A DNA stretch of 64,000 bases, from assembly GCF_900231165.1 (NCBI RefSeq), contig NZ_LT960614.1, positions 742,550-806,549 on the forward strand, written 5' to 3'. Below are positions 20,627-28,245 of this stretch, one piece after another; within the stretch, counting starts at the first letter, position 1; each line of letters starts with the position of its first letter. The notes under the pieces are model-generated. The model saw only the letters and a program-made list of their open reading frames with translations, did no database searches and was not told the origin of the DNA. This DNA comes from Hartmannibacter diazotrophicus (lineage in GTDB: Bacteria > Pseudomonadota > Alphaproteobacteria > Rhizobiales > Pleomorphomonadaceae). The position numbers and the translations under genes were made by a program.

Positions 20627-21828
20627 GGAACAACCTGCGGCCTGTCGAATTCGAAAGACGACGTCTCGAGGATGAGGGAAGCGGCATCATCCAGACGATC
20701 ATAGATGGCAAAATGCTGTTTGAACCGGACCACCGCCAATGCTGCGTTGAGAGCGTTCAATTCCGCGATCTGGCCTTGCCGCCGATATTCCCCACCGTCC
20801 GGATCGCCGCCAGGCAGGAAGACGGTTCCCTGTGTGGCTTCAAAAGCTGTCCTATCGACGCCGGTGATTCTGACGACGCCGTTCAAGCCGTCCGGTACCC
20901 TGTTAAGTCCCATGCCGCAATCTAAAAAGGGAATGCCGCTTTTACTCAACCAGTCGGCAATGAAGATGCGAGAAGGGCCATGATCTATCGTAAGGAAAAC
21001 GAAATTAAAGCCTCGTAATCGCTCTATATTTGCATCAGTAACACGCTCGGGAATTGGCGTGATATTGGCGTGCCAGTTCGAAAATTGCTTAGACAACGCG
21101 TCAACCTTCAGAGAGCCAATCGCGCCGGGGATAAAACCCGGGAACCGGAAAATGGTATGCACGTGAACCTTGTCATCATCGAATAGGACAATTTCGGCAA
21201 GGTGAGTGCGGGAAATGAAGTCTAGAATATAAGAGCCGGTTCCACCGAGCCCAATAATCGCAACTTTTTTACCTTCCAGCAATCTCGACAAGTCGTTCAT
21301 ATGATAACGCGATGACAAAGTATCGGGATAACGCAGAGGTGTACCCTGCATTGCCGCTTTCACCTCGATGCCGCGAAACGGGGTTGTGTCAGGAAATGCA
21401 GCTAAAGCGGGGCCGGTGATAACGTCGAGATATGTCGATACTTTCTCTTCGAATGAGCGGTACGGGCGCTTCTGACCCTTTTCATCGTACAACTTGAAAG
21501 AAAATGAATAGTCGGTCTGAAAATCCTCGGTAACTTTGACTTTTTCTGCTCCGCCACCAAGGCGAAGTTGCCTGCCGCTCTGATCGTGAGGTCGACTCCC
21601 GCGGAACCACGCTTGGTGATTTTTCGGTGAATCGAGAACGCCATCGGCCGAAAGATCAACTGGGCTAGCCCAGTCGCCGTACGCCAACTCCAGACAATCG
21701 TTCAAGTAGGGCAGGCCATAGATGACGAAGTAACCGCCGATGAAATCGACAAGATAGCCTTGCTCTTCAAGGTCCCGAACAAACGGATTACGACTCGCCA
21801 GTGCCTGAAACTCTGAACCGCATTCCAT
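20623..21828 (-). CDS. E1-like ThiF-family adenylating enzyme with N-terminal domain
   Basis: This 401-residue protein would activate the small beta-grasp protein encoded just upstream. Residues 1-165 form an extra N-terminal domain in the position occupied by DUF6791/E2-like domains in related proteins; it contains Cys45 but no proven catalytic site. Residues 185-400 are a ThiF/E1 adenylation domain with GLGGTGSY at 193-200, acidic FDDDKV at 216-221, a candidate Arg at 228 and a candidate thioester Cys304 in FLDCGMGL. Its start lies inside the upstream gene (41-nt overlap). Codon and base use are more AT-rich than the flanking sugar genes. Confidence 0.85.
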   Translation of the reverse strand: MECGSEFQALASRNPFVRDLEEQGYLVDFIGGYFVIYGLPYLNDCLELAYGDWASPVDLSADGVLDSPKNHQAWFRGSRPHDQSGRQLRLGGGAEKVKVTEDFQTDYSFSFKLYDEKGQKRPYRSFEEKVSTYLDVITGPALAAFPDTTPFRGIEVKAAMQGTPLRYPDTLSSRYHMNDLSRLLEGKKVAIIGLGGTGSYILDFISRTHLAEIVLFDDDKVHVHTIFRFPGFIPGAIGSLKVDALSKQFSNWHANITPIPERVTDANIERLRGFNFVFLTIDHGPSRIFIADWLSKSGIPFLDCGMGLNRVPDGLNGVVRITGVDRTAFEATQGTVFLPGGDPDGGEYRRQGQIAELNALNAALAVVRFKQHFAIYDRLDDAASLILETSSFEFDRPQVVP

Positions 21829-22039
21829 CTTTCACCTTCACTTCGTTGCCGGGCGCCAGCGTCCCACTCACGTTGTCCGAGTGACCGCGCGAATATTTGA
21901 TGAGATACTCGGTGGATCCTGCGCCGCCGTCGGATAAATATAGAGCGACGACCTCGTCATACGAGATTTTTTCCTTAGGCACCTCATGATCATCTTGATT
22001 GACCGTAATTGTGACAGTCTTAATAGGTCTTGCTGTCAT
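21788..22039 (-). CDS. Ubiquitin-like beta-grasp protein (multiubiquitin-domain type)
   Basis: This 83-residue protein consists of one domain with the bacterial multiubiquitin pattern: an opening TVTITVN strand, ISYDEVVAL helix, TEYLIKYSRGH strand, GTLAPGNEVKVKDGMRFRV near the C-terminus and the short tail SGTGES. The ending is not Gly-Gly, so conjugation may need trimming or use another chemistry. It overlaps the E1-like gene by 41 nt, an unusually deep overlap that suggests coupled expression. The likely role is a protein modifier or target of the E1-like enzyme. Confidence 0.8.
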   Translation of the reverse strand: MTARPIKTVTITVNQDDHEVPKEKISYDEVVALYLSDGGAGSTEYLIKYSRGHSDNVSGTLAPGNEVKVKDGMRFRVSGTGES

Positions 22040-22076
22040 AATTTGCTTGCCTCATTGCTAGTGAAGAGTTCTTGAC

Positions 22077-22301
22077 TCAACCCTTTGGGGGGAAGGGGTC
22101 GCTGCCGTAACTCCACGCTTCGCGGAAGCGGGCATCGCGGCCCTGAATACGCAACTCAGTTCTCTGATTGCGCGCGATCTCACGGCCAAAGTCGATGGCC
22201 TCGCGCTGCGTTTCGAATGTACGTGTAAGGCGTTCACTCGCTTCACCGCGAACACCCCAAGTCTTGCCGTTTCGAACGACATACTGGTTCTTTCTGGTCA
22301 T
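22077..22301 (-). CDS. DUF2188-like small protein at head of ubiquitin-like operon
   Basis: This 74-residue basic protein opens with QYVVRNGKTWGVRGE and continues with an ETQREAIDFGREIARNQ helix and a short beta hairpin, the layout of DUF2188 proteins. It is the first gene of the leftward operon, 37 nt before the ubiquitin-like gene. Its function is unknown. Confidence 0.65.
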   Translation of the reverse strand: MTRKNQYVVRNGKTWGVRGEASERLTRTFETQREAIDFGREIARNQRTELRIQGRDARFREAWSYGSDPFPPKG

Positions 22302-22361
22302 TTAACTTCCCCTTGCCAGACTGCCCGTCATCGCATCGGTGAATTGCGAAGCAGATCAATA

Positions 22362-22419
22362 ATTGCTAGATTGCAACTATCTAAAAATACCCGATTCGGG
22401 AAAAATTGCAAGATTGCAA
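22362..22419. promoter_or_regulatory. Two 15-bp direct repeats in divergent promoter region
   Basis: ATTGCTAGATTGCAA (22362-22376) and ATTGCAAGATTGCAA (22405-22419) differ at one base and are about four DNA turns apart. They lie between the leftward ubiquitin-like operon and the rightward XRE gene, where an autoregulatory XRE operator is expected. Confidence 0.55.
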
Positions 22420-22430
22420 TAGAGGGTCAT

Positions 22431-22796
22431 ATGTCGAATTTTTTTGATGCGGAAGGTTTCTATGCAGCGCTTGATGCGCATCGAAATTCACTAGGCATCA
22501 CATGGAAGAAAGTAGCGGAAAGAACAGGCGTTTCCCCTTCCACTCTAACGCGAATGGGGCAGGGAAAGAGACCTGATGTCGATAGCCTTGCAGCACTGGC
22601 CTCTTGGTCGGGAATCGACGTAAAGACATTTTATCTTCGAGAAGGAGAAATGCCTCCAAGAGCGGAAACACTTGCCGAAATAACGGCGCTTTTGCGCGCA
22701 GATAGAGAACTCGGCAAGGAAGGATCGGCTATGATGGAACGAATGATCATCTCCCTTTATGAAGAGATGAGGAAGCGCCGTGACCAAAAAATTTAG
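22431..22796 (+). CDS. XRE-family helix-turn-helix regulator
   Basis: This 121-residue DNA-binding protein has an HTH at about residues 20-60 (TWKKVAERTGVSPSTLTRMGQGKRP). The ATG at 22431 is chosen because AGAGGG lies 8 nt upstream; the longer frame would begin inside the repeats. Its 3' end overlaps the ImmA/IrrE-like gene by 17 nt. XRE/ImmA pairs often form a repressor and its protease, so this pair is a plausible switch for the divergent ubiquitin-like operon. Confidence 0.85.
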   Translation: MSNFFDAEGFYAALDAHRNSLGITWKKVAERTGVSPSTLTRMGQGKRPDVDSLAALASWSGIDVKTFYLREGEMPPRAETLAEITALLRADRELGKEGSAMMERMIISLYEEMRKRRDQKI

Positions 22797-23364
22797 ACAC
22801 GGATTCAAATCGGAGTCAGAGTACTATGCGTTAACCTTTCGGGATGAGATGTCTCTCGCTCCTTATGCGCCATTGGATGCCAAGGCACTCGCAAAAAACT
22901 TGGAAATTCCTGTGATTCCGCTTTCCACTCACAGCGGCGTCCCGCAAGAAATCAAAACGTTTTGGCGAACAAATGGAAAGGACACGTTCTCGGGAGTGAC
23001 TATAAACGACGGGGCATACAAAGAAATTATCTACAACGATTTTCATCATCCGAGGCGGCAGAATTCAGACATCGCCCATGAACTCGCGCACATTGTTCTC
23101 GGCCATCCGCTGACAGCACCCATTAAAGCCAATGGCGAGCGAGATTATGATCCAACCATTGAAGAGGAAGCAAAGTGGCTAGGTGCTGCAATTCTGCTAC
23201 CAAAGAAGGCTTTGATTTACATAATTCTCAACGCATTGCCGATTGAGACTGTTCAGACGGAATACAATGTAAGCGAAAGTTTGTTTCAGTTTCGGGTGCA
23301 AGTCACCGACGCATATCGGGCAGCGAAGAACATTCGGAGGAAGTATGGGAGCGCTGCCGAATAA
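22780..23364 (+). CDS. ImmA/IrrE-family metallopeptidase
   Basis: This 194-residue protein carries the zinc motif HELAH at 100-104 within IAHELAHIVLGHP, and a downstream Glu-rich segment (IEEEAKWLGAAILLP) typical of ImmA/IrrE peptidases. It starts at a GTG within the XRE gene. Family members cleave a partner XRE repressor in response to stress; here the partner would be the protein encoded at 22431. Confidence 0.88.
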   Translation: MTKKFRHGFKSESEYYALTFRDEMSLAPYAPLDAKALAKNLEIPVIPLSTHSGVPQEIKTFWRTNGKDTFSGVTINDGAYKEIIYNDFHHPRRQNSDIAHELAHIVLGHPLTAPIKANGERDYDPTIEEEAKWLGAAILLPKKALIYIILNALPIETVQTEYNVSESLFQFRVQVTDAYRAAKNIRRKYGSAAE

Positions 23365-23611
23365 TGTCCGCTGCGTCTGGAGGCATTGCGTTTTTTAACC
23401 CGCAGGGCACCATCCATAAATGTGAATCAGATATTCGTTGACCCATTGCTGACTAACCTCACAGCACACGGACGTCAGAATTCCGCAGTCCAGATCGCCC
23501 TATTGCATTTAAATGCAGTTTCTAAAATCCCGAATAACACCGGCGCCGGACGAACGAAATTCGCGCAAAACGTACGCGTCACCCGAGCCAATAATTTCTT
23601 TGAAGAAAAAG
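23365..23611. other. Non-coding, AT-rich stretch before the tRNA fragment
   Basis: No convincing gene is seen. A short run of T follows the tRNA-Phe 3' end when read on the minus strand, as expected of the original terminator region of that tRNA. Confidence 0.4.
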
Positions 23612-23635
23612 TGGTGCCCAGGGGCGGAATCGAAC
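23612..23635 (-). other. tRNA-Phe 3'-end fragment, probable attachment site
   Basis: Twenty-four bases read on the minus strand as the T-arm, acceptor and CCA end of an alphaproteobacterial tRNA-Phe (ending CCCTGGGCACCA). The rest of the tRNA is absent: the sequence becomes AT-rich after the GTTCG T-loop start. The CCA side faces the ubiquitin-like island and the broken side faces the phage-like genes. This is the pattern left when an element integrates into a tRNA 3' end and lies to the right, with the intact tRNA-Phe at its far end outside the window. Confidence 0.7.
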
Positions 23636-23708
23636 GTCTAATATAAACTATTGAAATATCATTTAATTTTAGATGTGTCGGCGTTCCGTACCGTCACCCG
23701 TACCGTCA

Positions 23709-24455
23709 TCACAGATCGACGGATCGTTTTGCGCTACCAAAGCCAGACATCATTGGGGCCTCGGCCTCATCGAGTTTCGCAAACGAACGGATAATCCTCA
23801 GCGGGGTCTGCCCCGCACAGAGCATGCCGACGCTATTGCGTGCGAGTGAAAAGACAAGGCTGTCATCAATGACCCTGGAGATGTCCCTCAACTCATCGAT
23901 CTCCAGCAGGTAAAATTCATAGATCGTTGGAACTGTCGTCGGTACGACCAGGACGATATCCTTGGCATTCTCATTGACCGCCAGCTCGAACCCTAACGCA
24001 TCACTAGCCAGTAGGACCGTCAACGGTCGATGTTTCAGGTTGATGATAGCTTCCAGATTGTGAGAAGAGCCTTGCGAGGCATTTGCGATCGTCCCGCCTG
24101 CAAGCTGAATATGAGCCGCTACCAGCGTCACCGCCCCATCCGAAGCAATTGCGCCACGATGCCCCGTAGAAGCAGATGGGTTGCCCGGTGTTCGGCCGGT
24201 CAGCAACCACATCTCATCAGCCTCCAGGACCTCGGCGATTTTTGGAACGACCTCCTGACGGGGAAAGGCTTCACCTGCGAACCATTTGCGAACGCCTTCC
24301 GCAGTGACCTTGATCCCGAACTTGGCGTCCAGTTGCTCTCGCAGCCACTTCTGCTGACCTCGCCCCTGCGGCGCCCTTAAATTTCTCGCGATCGACTTTC
24401 TCAGGCGGACGGAGAAGTCCTCGTTCTTCGGTGCCTTGGGGATTTCGGTTATCAT
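23709..24455 (-). CDS. Phage-type repressor (N-terminal helix-turn-helix)
   Basis: This 248-residue protein has an N-terminal HTH at about residues 33-75 (WLREQLDAKFGIKVTAEGVRKWFAGE) resembling bacteriophage CI-like repressors. The C-terminal part is not clearly a LexA-type peptidase. It lies at the element edge and has a perfect palindrome (24469-24485) 14 nt upstream of its start. The same palindrome recurs through the element, so this protein is the best candidate for its binding factor. Confidence 0.75.
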   Translation of the reverse strand: MITEIPKAPKNEDFSVRLRKSIARNLRAPQGRGQQKWLREQLDAKFGIKVTAEGVRKWFAGEAFPRQEVVPKIAEVLEADEMWLLTGRTPGNPSASTGHRGAIASDGAVTLVAAHIQLAGGTIANASQGSSHNLEAIINLKHRPLTVLLASDALGFELAVNENAKDIVLVVPTTVPTIYEFYLLEIDELRDISRVIDDSLVFSLARNSVGMLCAGQTPLRIIRSFAKLDEAEAPMMSGFGSAKRSVDL

Positions 24456-24468
24456 CTTTTAACCCTGA

Positions 24469-24485
24469 GTCAACTTTATGTTGAC
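24469..24485. promoter_or_regulatory. Operator palindrome O1 (repressor gene)
   Basis: GTCAACTTTATGTTGAC is a perfect 6+6 palindrome with a 5-bp spacer, just upstream of the repressor start. Two more half-sites (GTCAAC) follow at 24511 and 24522. Confidence 0.7.
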
Positions 24486-24511
24486 ATGTATGGGTCAATC
24501 CGTATGGACTG

Positions 24512-26089
24512 TCAACCGTCGGTCAACCTGATTCGTACGGCATCCATAATTTCATCCTGGTTGACACCTTTTTGTTGAAGTTTTTCGTACTGAATTTCGT
24601 CCATTGTGCCTTTCGCCATAATGACGTGGATGAACACCGAGTGATTGAGTTGCCCCGGTCGCGCCAGACGGCGATTGAACTGATCCCAAAGTTCGAGTGA
24701 CCATGTGAGGCCAAACCAGACCTGGATATGACCGCCATGCTGCAGGTTGAGGCCATGTGCCATCGACGCAGGATGCGCTGCGCCGAGCTGGATCTTGCCG
24801 GCGTTCCATTTCTTGACGAAATTTTTATCCTCGTCGAAAAAGACGACCTTGGGGAACTTCTTCCTGATCCTCTCGCGATCGAACTGAAAGCTGTAGGCAA
24901 GAAGAATGTTCTGGCCGGCCGCTTCCTCGACGATACTCTCAAGGGCTCTCAGTTTTGCATCGTGAACGGGGATCGTTTCCCTGATCGGCGGGTAGATCCT
25001 TTCGTCTGTTCTATAGAGACCCCCGTTCGCAAATTGGAGGAGTTTGTTTGTCAGCACACCCTTGGTGACCGCCTCGACATCATAGGCCTCGGCAACCAGT
25101 GTCCTTTCGAACGCCTTATATTGCTGCATGTGCTTTGGAGCGAGACGCACATATATCGGGTTGAAGACTTGCGGAGGCAGGTCGATATAGTCTTCCGCCC
25201 GCAGAGCGATCATCACGTCCTTGATTCTGGACATGACCTCGTCTTTGGCGCCGGGTTTCGGCGTGACCTTATGGCTGAACTCGTTGGTGTCGAAAAACCG
25301 TCGATGGAATGCCGCCTTTGACGGCCCCAGGCGCTCGCCTTTGTCGAGGATATAAATCGGTCCGCCGAGGTCGATAATGCCGTTGGGCGAGGGCGTGCCG
25401 GAAAGCTCGACAACTCGCTCACAGTGTTTGCGGCCTCTTGCAACAACGCCAAATTCGGTCAGTGTTGGCTTGCGCTTGACGACAGCTCCGGTCTTCGGAT
25501 CCTTGCGTTTGCCCGGTGTTCGATGCACAAACCCCTTCAGGCGGCTAGCCTCATCGTAGATCAGGATTTTCCAACGCCAGCCCCTGTCCTGCCCGATCGT
25601 CTCCCAAAGCCACGGCAGGTTCTCACGGTTGATGATCGTGAATTCCGCATCGCGTTTCAGGGCGGCCAGGCGCTGCGCTTCCGACCCGCAGACGACTGTG
25701 AATGTTGCATCGGCAAGGTGTTCCCACTCAGCCAATTCAGTCGGCCACGTCTCTTCCGCAACCGTCAACGGGGCAATGATGATGGTGCGCCACGTCAGTC
25801 GCTTCTTCATCAGTCTGCGCGCACCGGTCAACGCCGCGGCCGTCTTGCCGAGGCTCATCTCGGCGGCGCCTAGGAGATACGGCATTGTGACGATGCGGTC
25901 GGCGAGATAGCGCTGATAGGAGCGGAGCATGCTTTCCGGTCGGAGCCCCGAAGCCGGTGGTGCGATCCCTAGTAGTTGTTCAAGGAAAGCGGAAAGCGGA
26001 GTCTCGACAGAGGGGGTCTCCGATACCTGCAGAACCGTGGAAAGGAGGCTCGCAAGAGGGCTGTCATCAATCGAACAGAGCACAGCCAT
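24512..26089 (-). CDS. SNF2/DEAD-type phage helicase
   Basis: This 525-residue superfamily 2 helicase would act in phage DNA replication or recombination. It has Walker A-like GAAEMSLGKT at 74-83, an IYDEASRL motif II near residue 177, ELSGTPSPNGI motif III and a C-terminal RecA-like domain with SLELWDQFNRRLARPGQ as motif VI. It overlaps the VRR-NUC gene by 23 nt; adjacent SNF2 and VRR-NUC genes are a common phage pair. Confidence 0.87.
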   Translation of the reverse strand: MAVLCSIDDSPLASLLSTVLQVSETPSVETPLSAFLEQLLGIAPPASGLRPESMLRSYQRYLADRIVTMPYLLGAAEMSLGKTAAALTGARRLMKKRLTWRTIIIAPLTVAEETWPTELAEWEHLADATFTVVCGSEAQRLAALKRDAEFTIINRENLPWLWETIGQDRGWRWKILIYDEASRLKGFVHRTPGKRKDPKTGAVVKRKPTLTEFGVVARGRKHCERVVELSGTPSPNGIIDLGGPIYILDKGERLGPSKAAFHRRFFDTNEFSHKVTPKPGAKDEVMSRIKDVMIALRAEDYIDLPPQVFNPIYVRLAPKHMQQYKAFERTLVAEAYDVEAVTKGVLTNKLLQFANGGLYRTDERIYPPIRETIPVHDAKLRALESIVEEAAGQNILLAYSFQFDRERIRKKFPKVVFFDEDKNFVKKWNAGKIQLGAAHPASMAHGLNLQHGGHIQVWFGLTWSLELWDQFNRRLARPGQLNHSVFIHVIMAKGTMDEIQYEKLQQKGVNQDEIMDAVRIRLTDG

Positions 26090-26336
26090 CCTCGTAGTTG
26101 TCGATCACATGGACATCGAGGCCGTATTCACGCAGCAACTTGATTTGGCGCATCTGCTGTTCATTCGGCTCTTTGCCAAAGTCCTTGAACTCGATAACGA
26201 TGGGGCGGCGCTTGCGCTTGAAGAACCAACTGTCCGGGCACCCGTTTCGCCCGATGAACTGCACGCGACGAGCCAGCCAGCCCTTTGACTTGGCGTAGGC
26301 CGTAACCGGGTTCTGGACGTGCGGGATTTCCGCCAT
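26067..26336 (-). CDS. VRR-NUC domain nuclease
   Basis: This 89-residue protein is a stand-alone VRR-NUC nuclease domain. It shows the conserved GCPDSWFF, the I-E-F-K catalytic strand (IVIEFKDFG) and the QMRQIKLLREYG helix. The ATG at 26336 is used because an AAAAGGTGA ribosome site (part of the repeated operator-like motif) lies just upstream. It probably resolves branched DNA together with the SNF2 helicase. Confidence 0.87.
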   Translation of the reverse strand: MAEIPHVQNPVTAYAKSKGWLARRVQFIGRNGCPDSWFFKRKRRPIVIEFKDFGKEPNEQQMRQIKLLREYGLDVHVIDNYEDGCALFD

Positions 26337-26338
26337 CA

Positions 26339-26355
26339 ATCACCTTTTGGTTGAT
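26339..26355 (-). promoter_or_regulatory. Operator-like ribosome-binding motif R1
   Basis: Read on the minus strand, ATCAACCAAAAGGTGAT supplies the Shine-Dalgarno sequence of the VRR-NUC gene and retains the left half of the 17-bp operator palindrome. Confidence 0.55.
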
Positions 26356-26357
26356 TT

Positions 26358-27599
26358 TCAAGACATAGTGAGAGCAGGATCTGAAGGGGACTCACAAGCT
26401 CGTGCGTCGAGGCATGCTTCGATGAACGTGATCGCCTGCTCTGCAACGATCGCATTGCCATAACCCCGCAATAGTCCCACACGGGCGGGAGCCCCATGAG
26501 CCAACGGGGATGAGCCGGGTTCAACTGGCCGCCATCGTCCATCCCGGCAGAAGATCCAGTCAGCATCTCGCCACTGGCCGTTAACCGGGCCGGGCCGTCT
26601 GTCGTTCTCCATTGCAGCAGTTGTTGCGGTCCCATTTCGTCTTTTCTGTCCCCACCCCGACTCCTGAATTTGTCTGTTGTTGGCGTCTGCCAGCCTGCCA
26701 ACGTTGCCACGCGCGGCAACTGGTCCAACCGCGAGCGTGTCGACCCGTCCGGGTTCACGGCTGTTGTCGCCATGCCGGCTGTGTCCTTCCAGTCCCTCGC
26801 CGAGGCTGTCGGCCAACCTGCCAATGGAACCGTTTCCGAAAGACCCATCATTCCCGGTCTTGGGCTCACCGCACCCTGTTTGATCGCATCCGTGCTTGTG
26901 CACGTCGGCCACCCGGCCAAGTGCGTCGCCTGTGCCGTCAATGTGTCCGCCACCCCTCGGCCATGGCGCATGCCCGCGCTCTCTGCGTCCTCCGCTTTCG
27001 GTGTTGCCCATCCTTTGCGAAACCCAGTAGAGCCGCTGGCGGATGTGCGGGGCGCCGACCCCCGCAGCGCAAAAATCGGCGGCCCCAACGGCATATCGTG
27101 CTGCCCATAGGTCAGCTTGTACAACGTTGAGCCAATACCTTCCGTCCTCGCTCGCAACCTGTTCCCCAAAGACGACTGGAGGTTTCCGCTCTCGGATAAG
27201 CCGTGAAAACTCAGGCCAAAGGTGTCGGCCGTCGGCATGGCGATCACATCCGCAATCGAGGCAGATGAAATGTCCGGTTTTGCGAGGGTGGCACAGATTA
27301 CGTTTGCCACCACACGATGGGCATCGTTGTTTCTTGCCGGCCAACGAGAACGGCGGGCAGGGACATGACCCTGTCCAGACAGGGCGGTCGTCAGGCCACC
27401 CTGCGCATCGGAGGGCGTAGCTCCAGACGCCGACCCCGGCGAAGAAATGACACTGAGTAAATCCGTCCAGATCGTCCGGGCCAACATCCTCGATACTCCG
27501 CTCATCGACTTCGCCATCGGCGATGATACCGGCCCTGATCAGTTCCCTCAGCCAGGCTGCCGTCTTCGTGTCGTTCTCGTTGTAGTAGGCAAAACTCAT
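26358..27599 (-). CDS. DNA (cytosine-5) methyltransferase
   Basis: This 413-residue methyltransferase would methylate cytosine in phage DNA, probably against restriction. Motif I is FFAGVGVWSYAL, motif IV with the catalytic Pro-Cys is GSCPCPPFS, motif VI lies around VVFGEQV, and motif X is GYGNAIV near the C-terminus. A cysteine-rich insert after motif IV (CPSCGGK...CLDCGC) looks like a zinc ribbon and is unusual. A Gly-rich, Asn/Arg-rich variable region occupies the target-recognition position. It overlaps the upstream small gene by 4 nt. Confidence 0.85.
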   Translation of the reverse strand: MSFAYYNENDTKTAAWLRELIRAGIIADGEVDERSIEDVGPDDLDGFTQCHFFAGVGVWSYALRCAGWPDDRPVWTGSCPCPPFSLAGKKQRCPSCGGKRNLCHPRKTGHFICLDCGCDRHADGRHLWPEFSRLIRERKPPVVFGEQVASEDGRYWLNVVQADLWAARYAVGAADFCAAGVGAPHIRQRLYWVSQRMGNTESGGRRERGHAPWPRGGGHIDGTGDALGRVADVHKHGCDQTGCGEPKTGNDGSFGNGSIGRLADSLGEGLEGHSRHGDNSREPGRVDTLAVGPVAARGNVGRLADANNRQIQESGWGQKRRNGTATTAAMENDRRPGPVNGQWRDADWIFCRDGRWRPVEPGSSPLAHGAPARVGLLRGYGNAIVAEQAITFIEACLDARACESPSDPALTMS

Positions 27600-27856
27600 G
27601 TCTTAGCCCAATCAGGCCAGACATCTTCCGCAGCGCCGCCCGCAGCAACGAAGCCTCTGGCATACTGAAGCGCGGCGTCTGGATAGAGTGTGCCGCCGCA
27701 GCGCTCGCAAATGACTTTCTCGCGTGAAAGCGTGCCCAGATACGGCGACGAGATCCGATGAGCGTAACAGGACTCGAGACGTGCCACGTTTTGGCGCGCC
27801 TCCTCGATCTGCTCCATCAACTCGGCCTTGCTGATCGTCATTCTGAAATCAGGCAT
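27596..27856 (-). CDS. Unknown phage protein with Cys motif
   Basis: This 86-residue protein has a helical N-terminal half (ELMEQIEEARQNVARLES) and a Cys-x2-Cys motif (CERCGG). It overlaps both neighbouring genes by a few bases, which supports its reality. No function is recognised. Confidence 0.65.
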   Translation of the reverse strand: MPDFRMTISKAELMEQIEEARQNVARLESCYAHRISSPYLGTLSREKVICERCGGTLYPDAALQYARGFVAAGGAAEDVWPDWAKT

Positions 27857-28208
27857 CGCTCACGCCTTCCATCTTCGCCTCAAACTCGACCAGCTGATCG
27901 AGGAGGGTTCCCATGATACCGTGAGGCTCACCCCCTTCACCGCGCGTCATGGCCGGGGCAATGTCAGCCAGTCTGGTGCCGTTCTGAAGGGCGAAAGACA
28001 GGAGGATCGCAGCATCCCGGACATTGATGTCCTGGTCAGTTGAAGGCTTGTGTCTGCCTTTCAGGATGAAGTTGACGAAGACCTCGCCAACCCTGCCATC
28101 CTCATATGTGCCAACAGTGGCCCGAAATTCCGAGCCTTTGCCTTCCGGGTTCGTGTGAACGAAATCGAAGGTCTCGGCATATCGGCGATTGCTCAGTCGT
28201 TCCCGCAT
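27849..28208 (-). CDS. TSCPD-domain protein (ribonucleotide-reductase-associated type)
   Basis: This 119-residue protein has the TSCPD layout: RERLSNRRYAETFDF, a TVGTYEDGRVGEVFV strand pair, DAAILLSFALQNG and the TRGEGGEPHG/GTLLD C-terminal part. TSCPD domains occur at the end of B12-dependent ribonucleotide reductases and as small free-standing proteins in alphaproteobacteria and their phages. The ATG at 28208 has GGTGG upstream and is preferred to the longer frame. A role in nucleotide metabolism is inferred. Confidence 0.75.
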   Translation of the reverse strand: MRERLSNRRYAETFDFVHTNPEGKGSEFRATVGTYEDGRVGEVFVNFILKGRHKPSTDQDINVRDAAILLSFALQNGTRLADIAPAMTRGEGGEPHGIMGTLLDQLVEFEAKMEGVSDA

Positions 28209-28245
28209 TTCGACACCACCAGTTGTTAAGTCACTATTTTGTTGA

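Noticed and set aside
20219-23364. CBASS defence system
   Set aside because: The E1-like gene resembles Cap2 in type, but no cGAS/DncV-like nucleotidyltransferase or effector gene is present.
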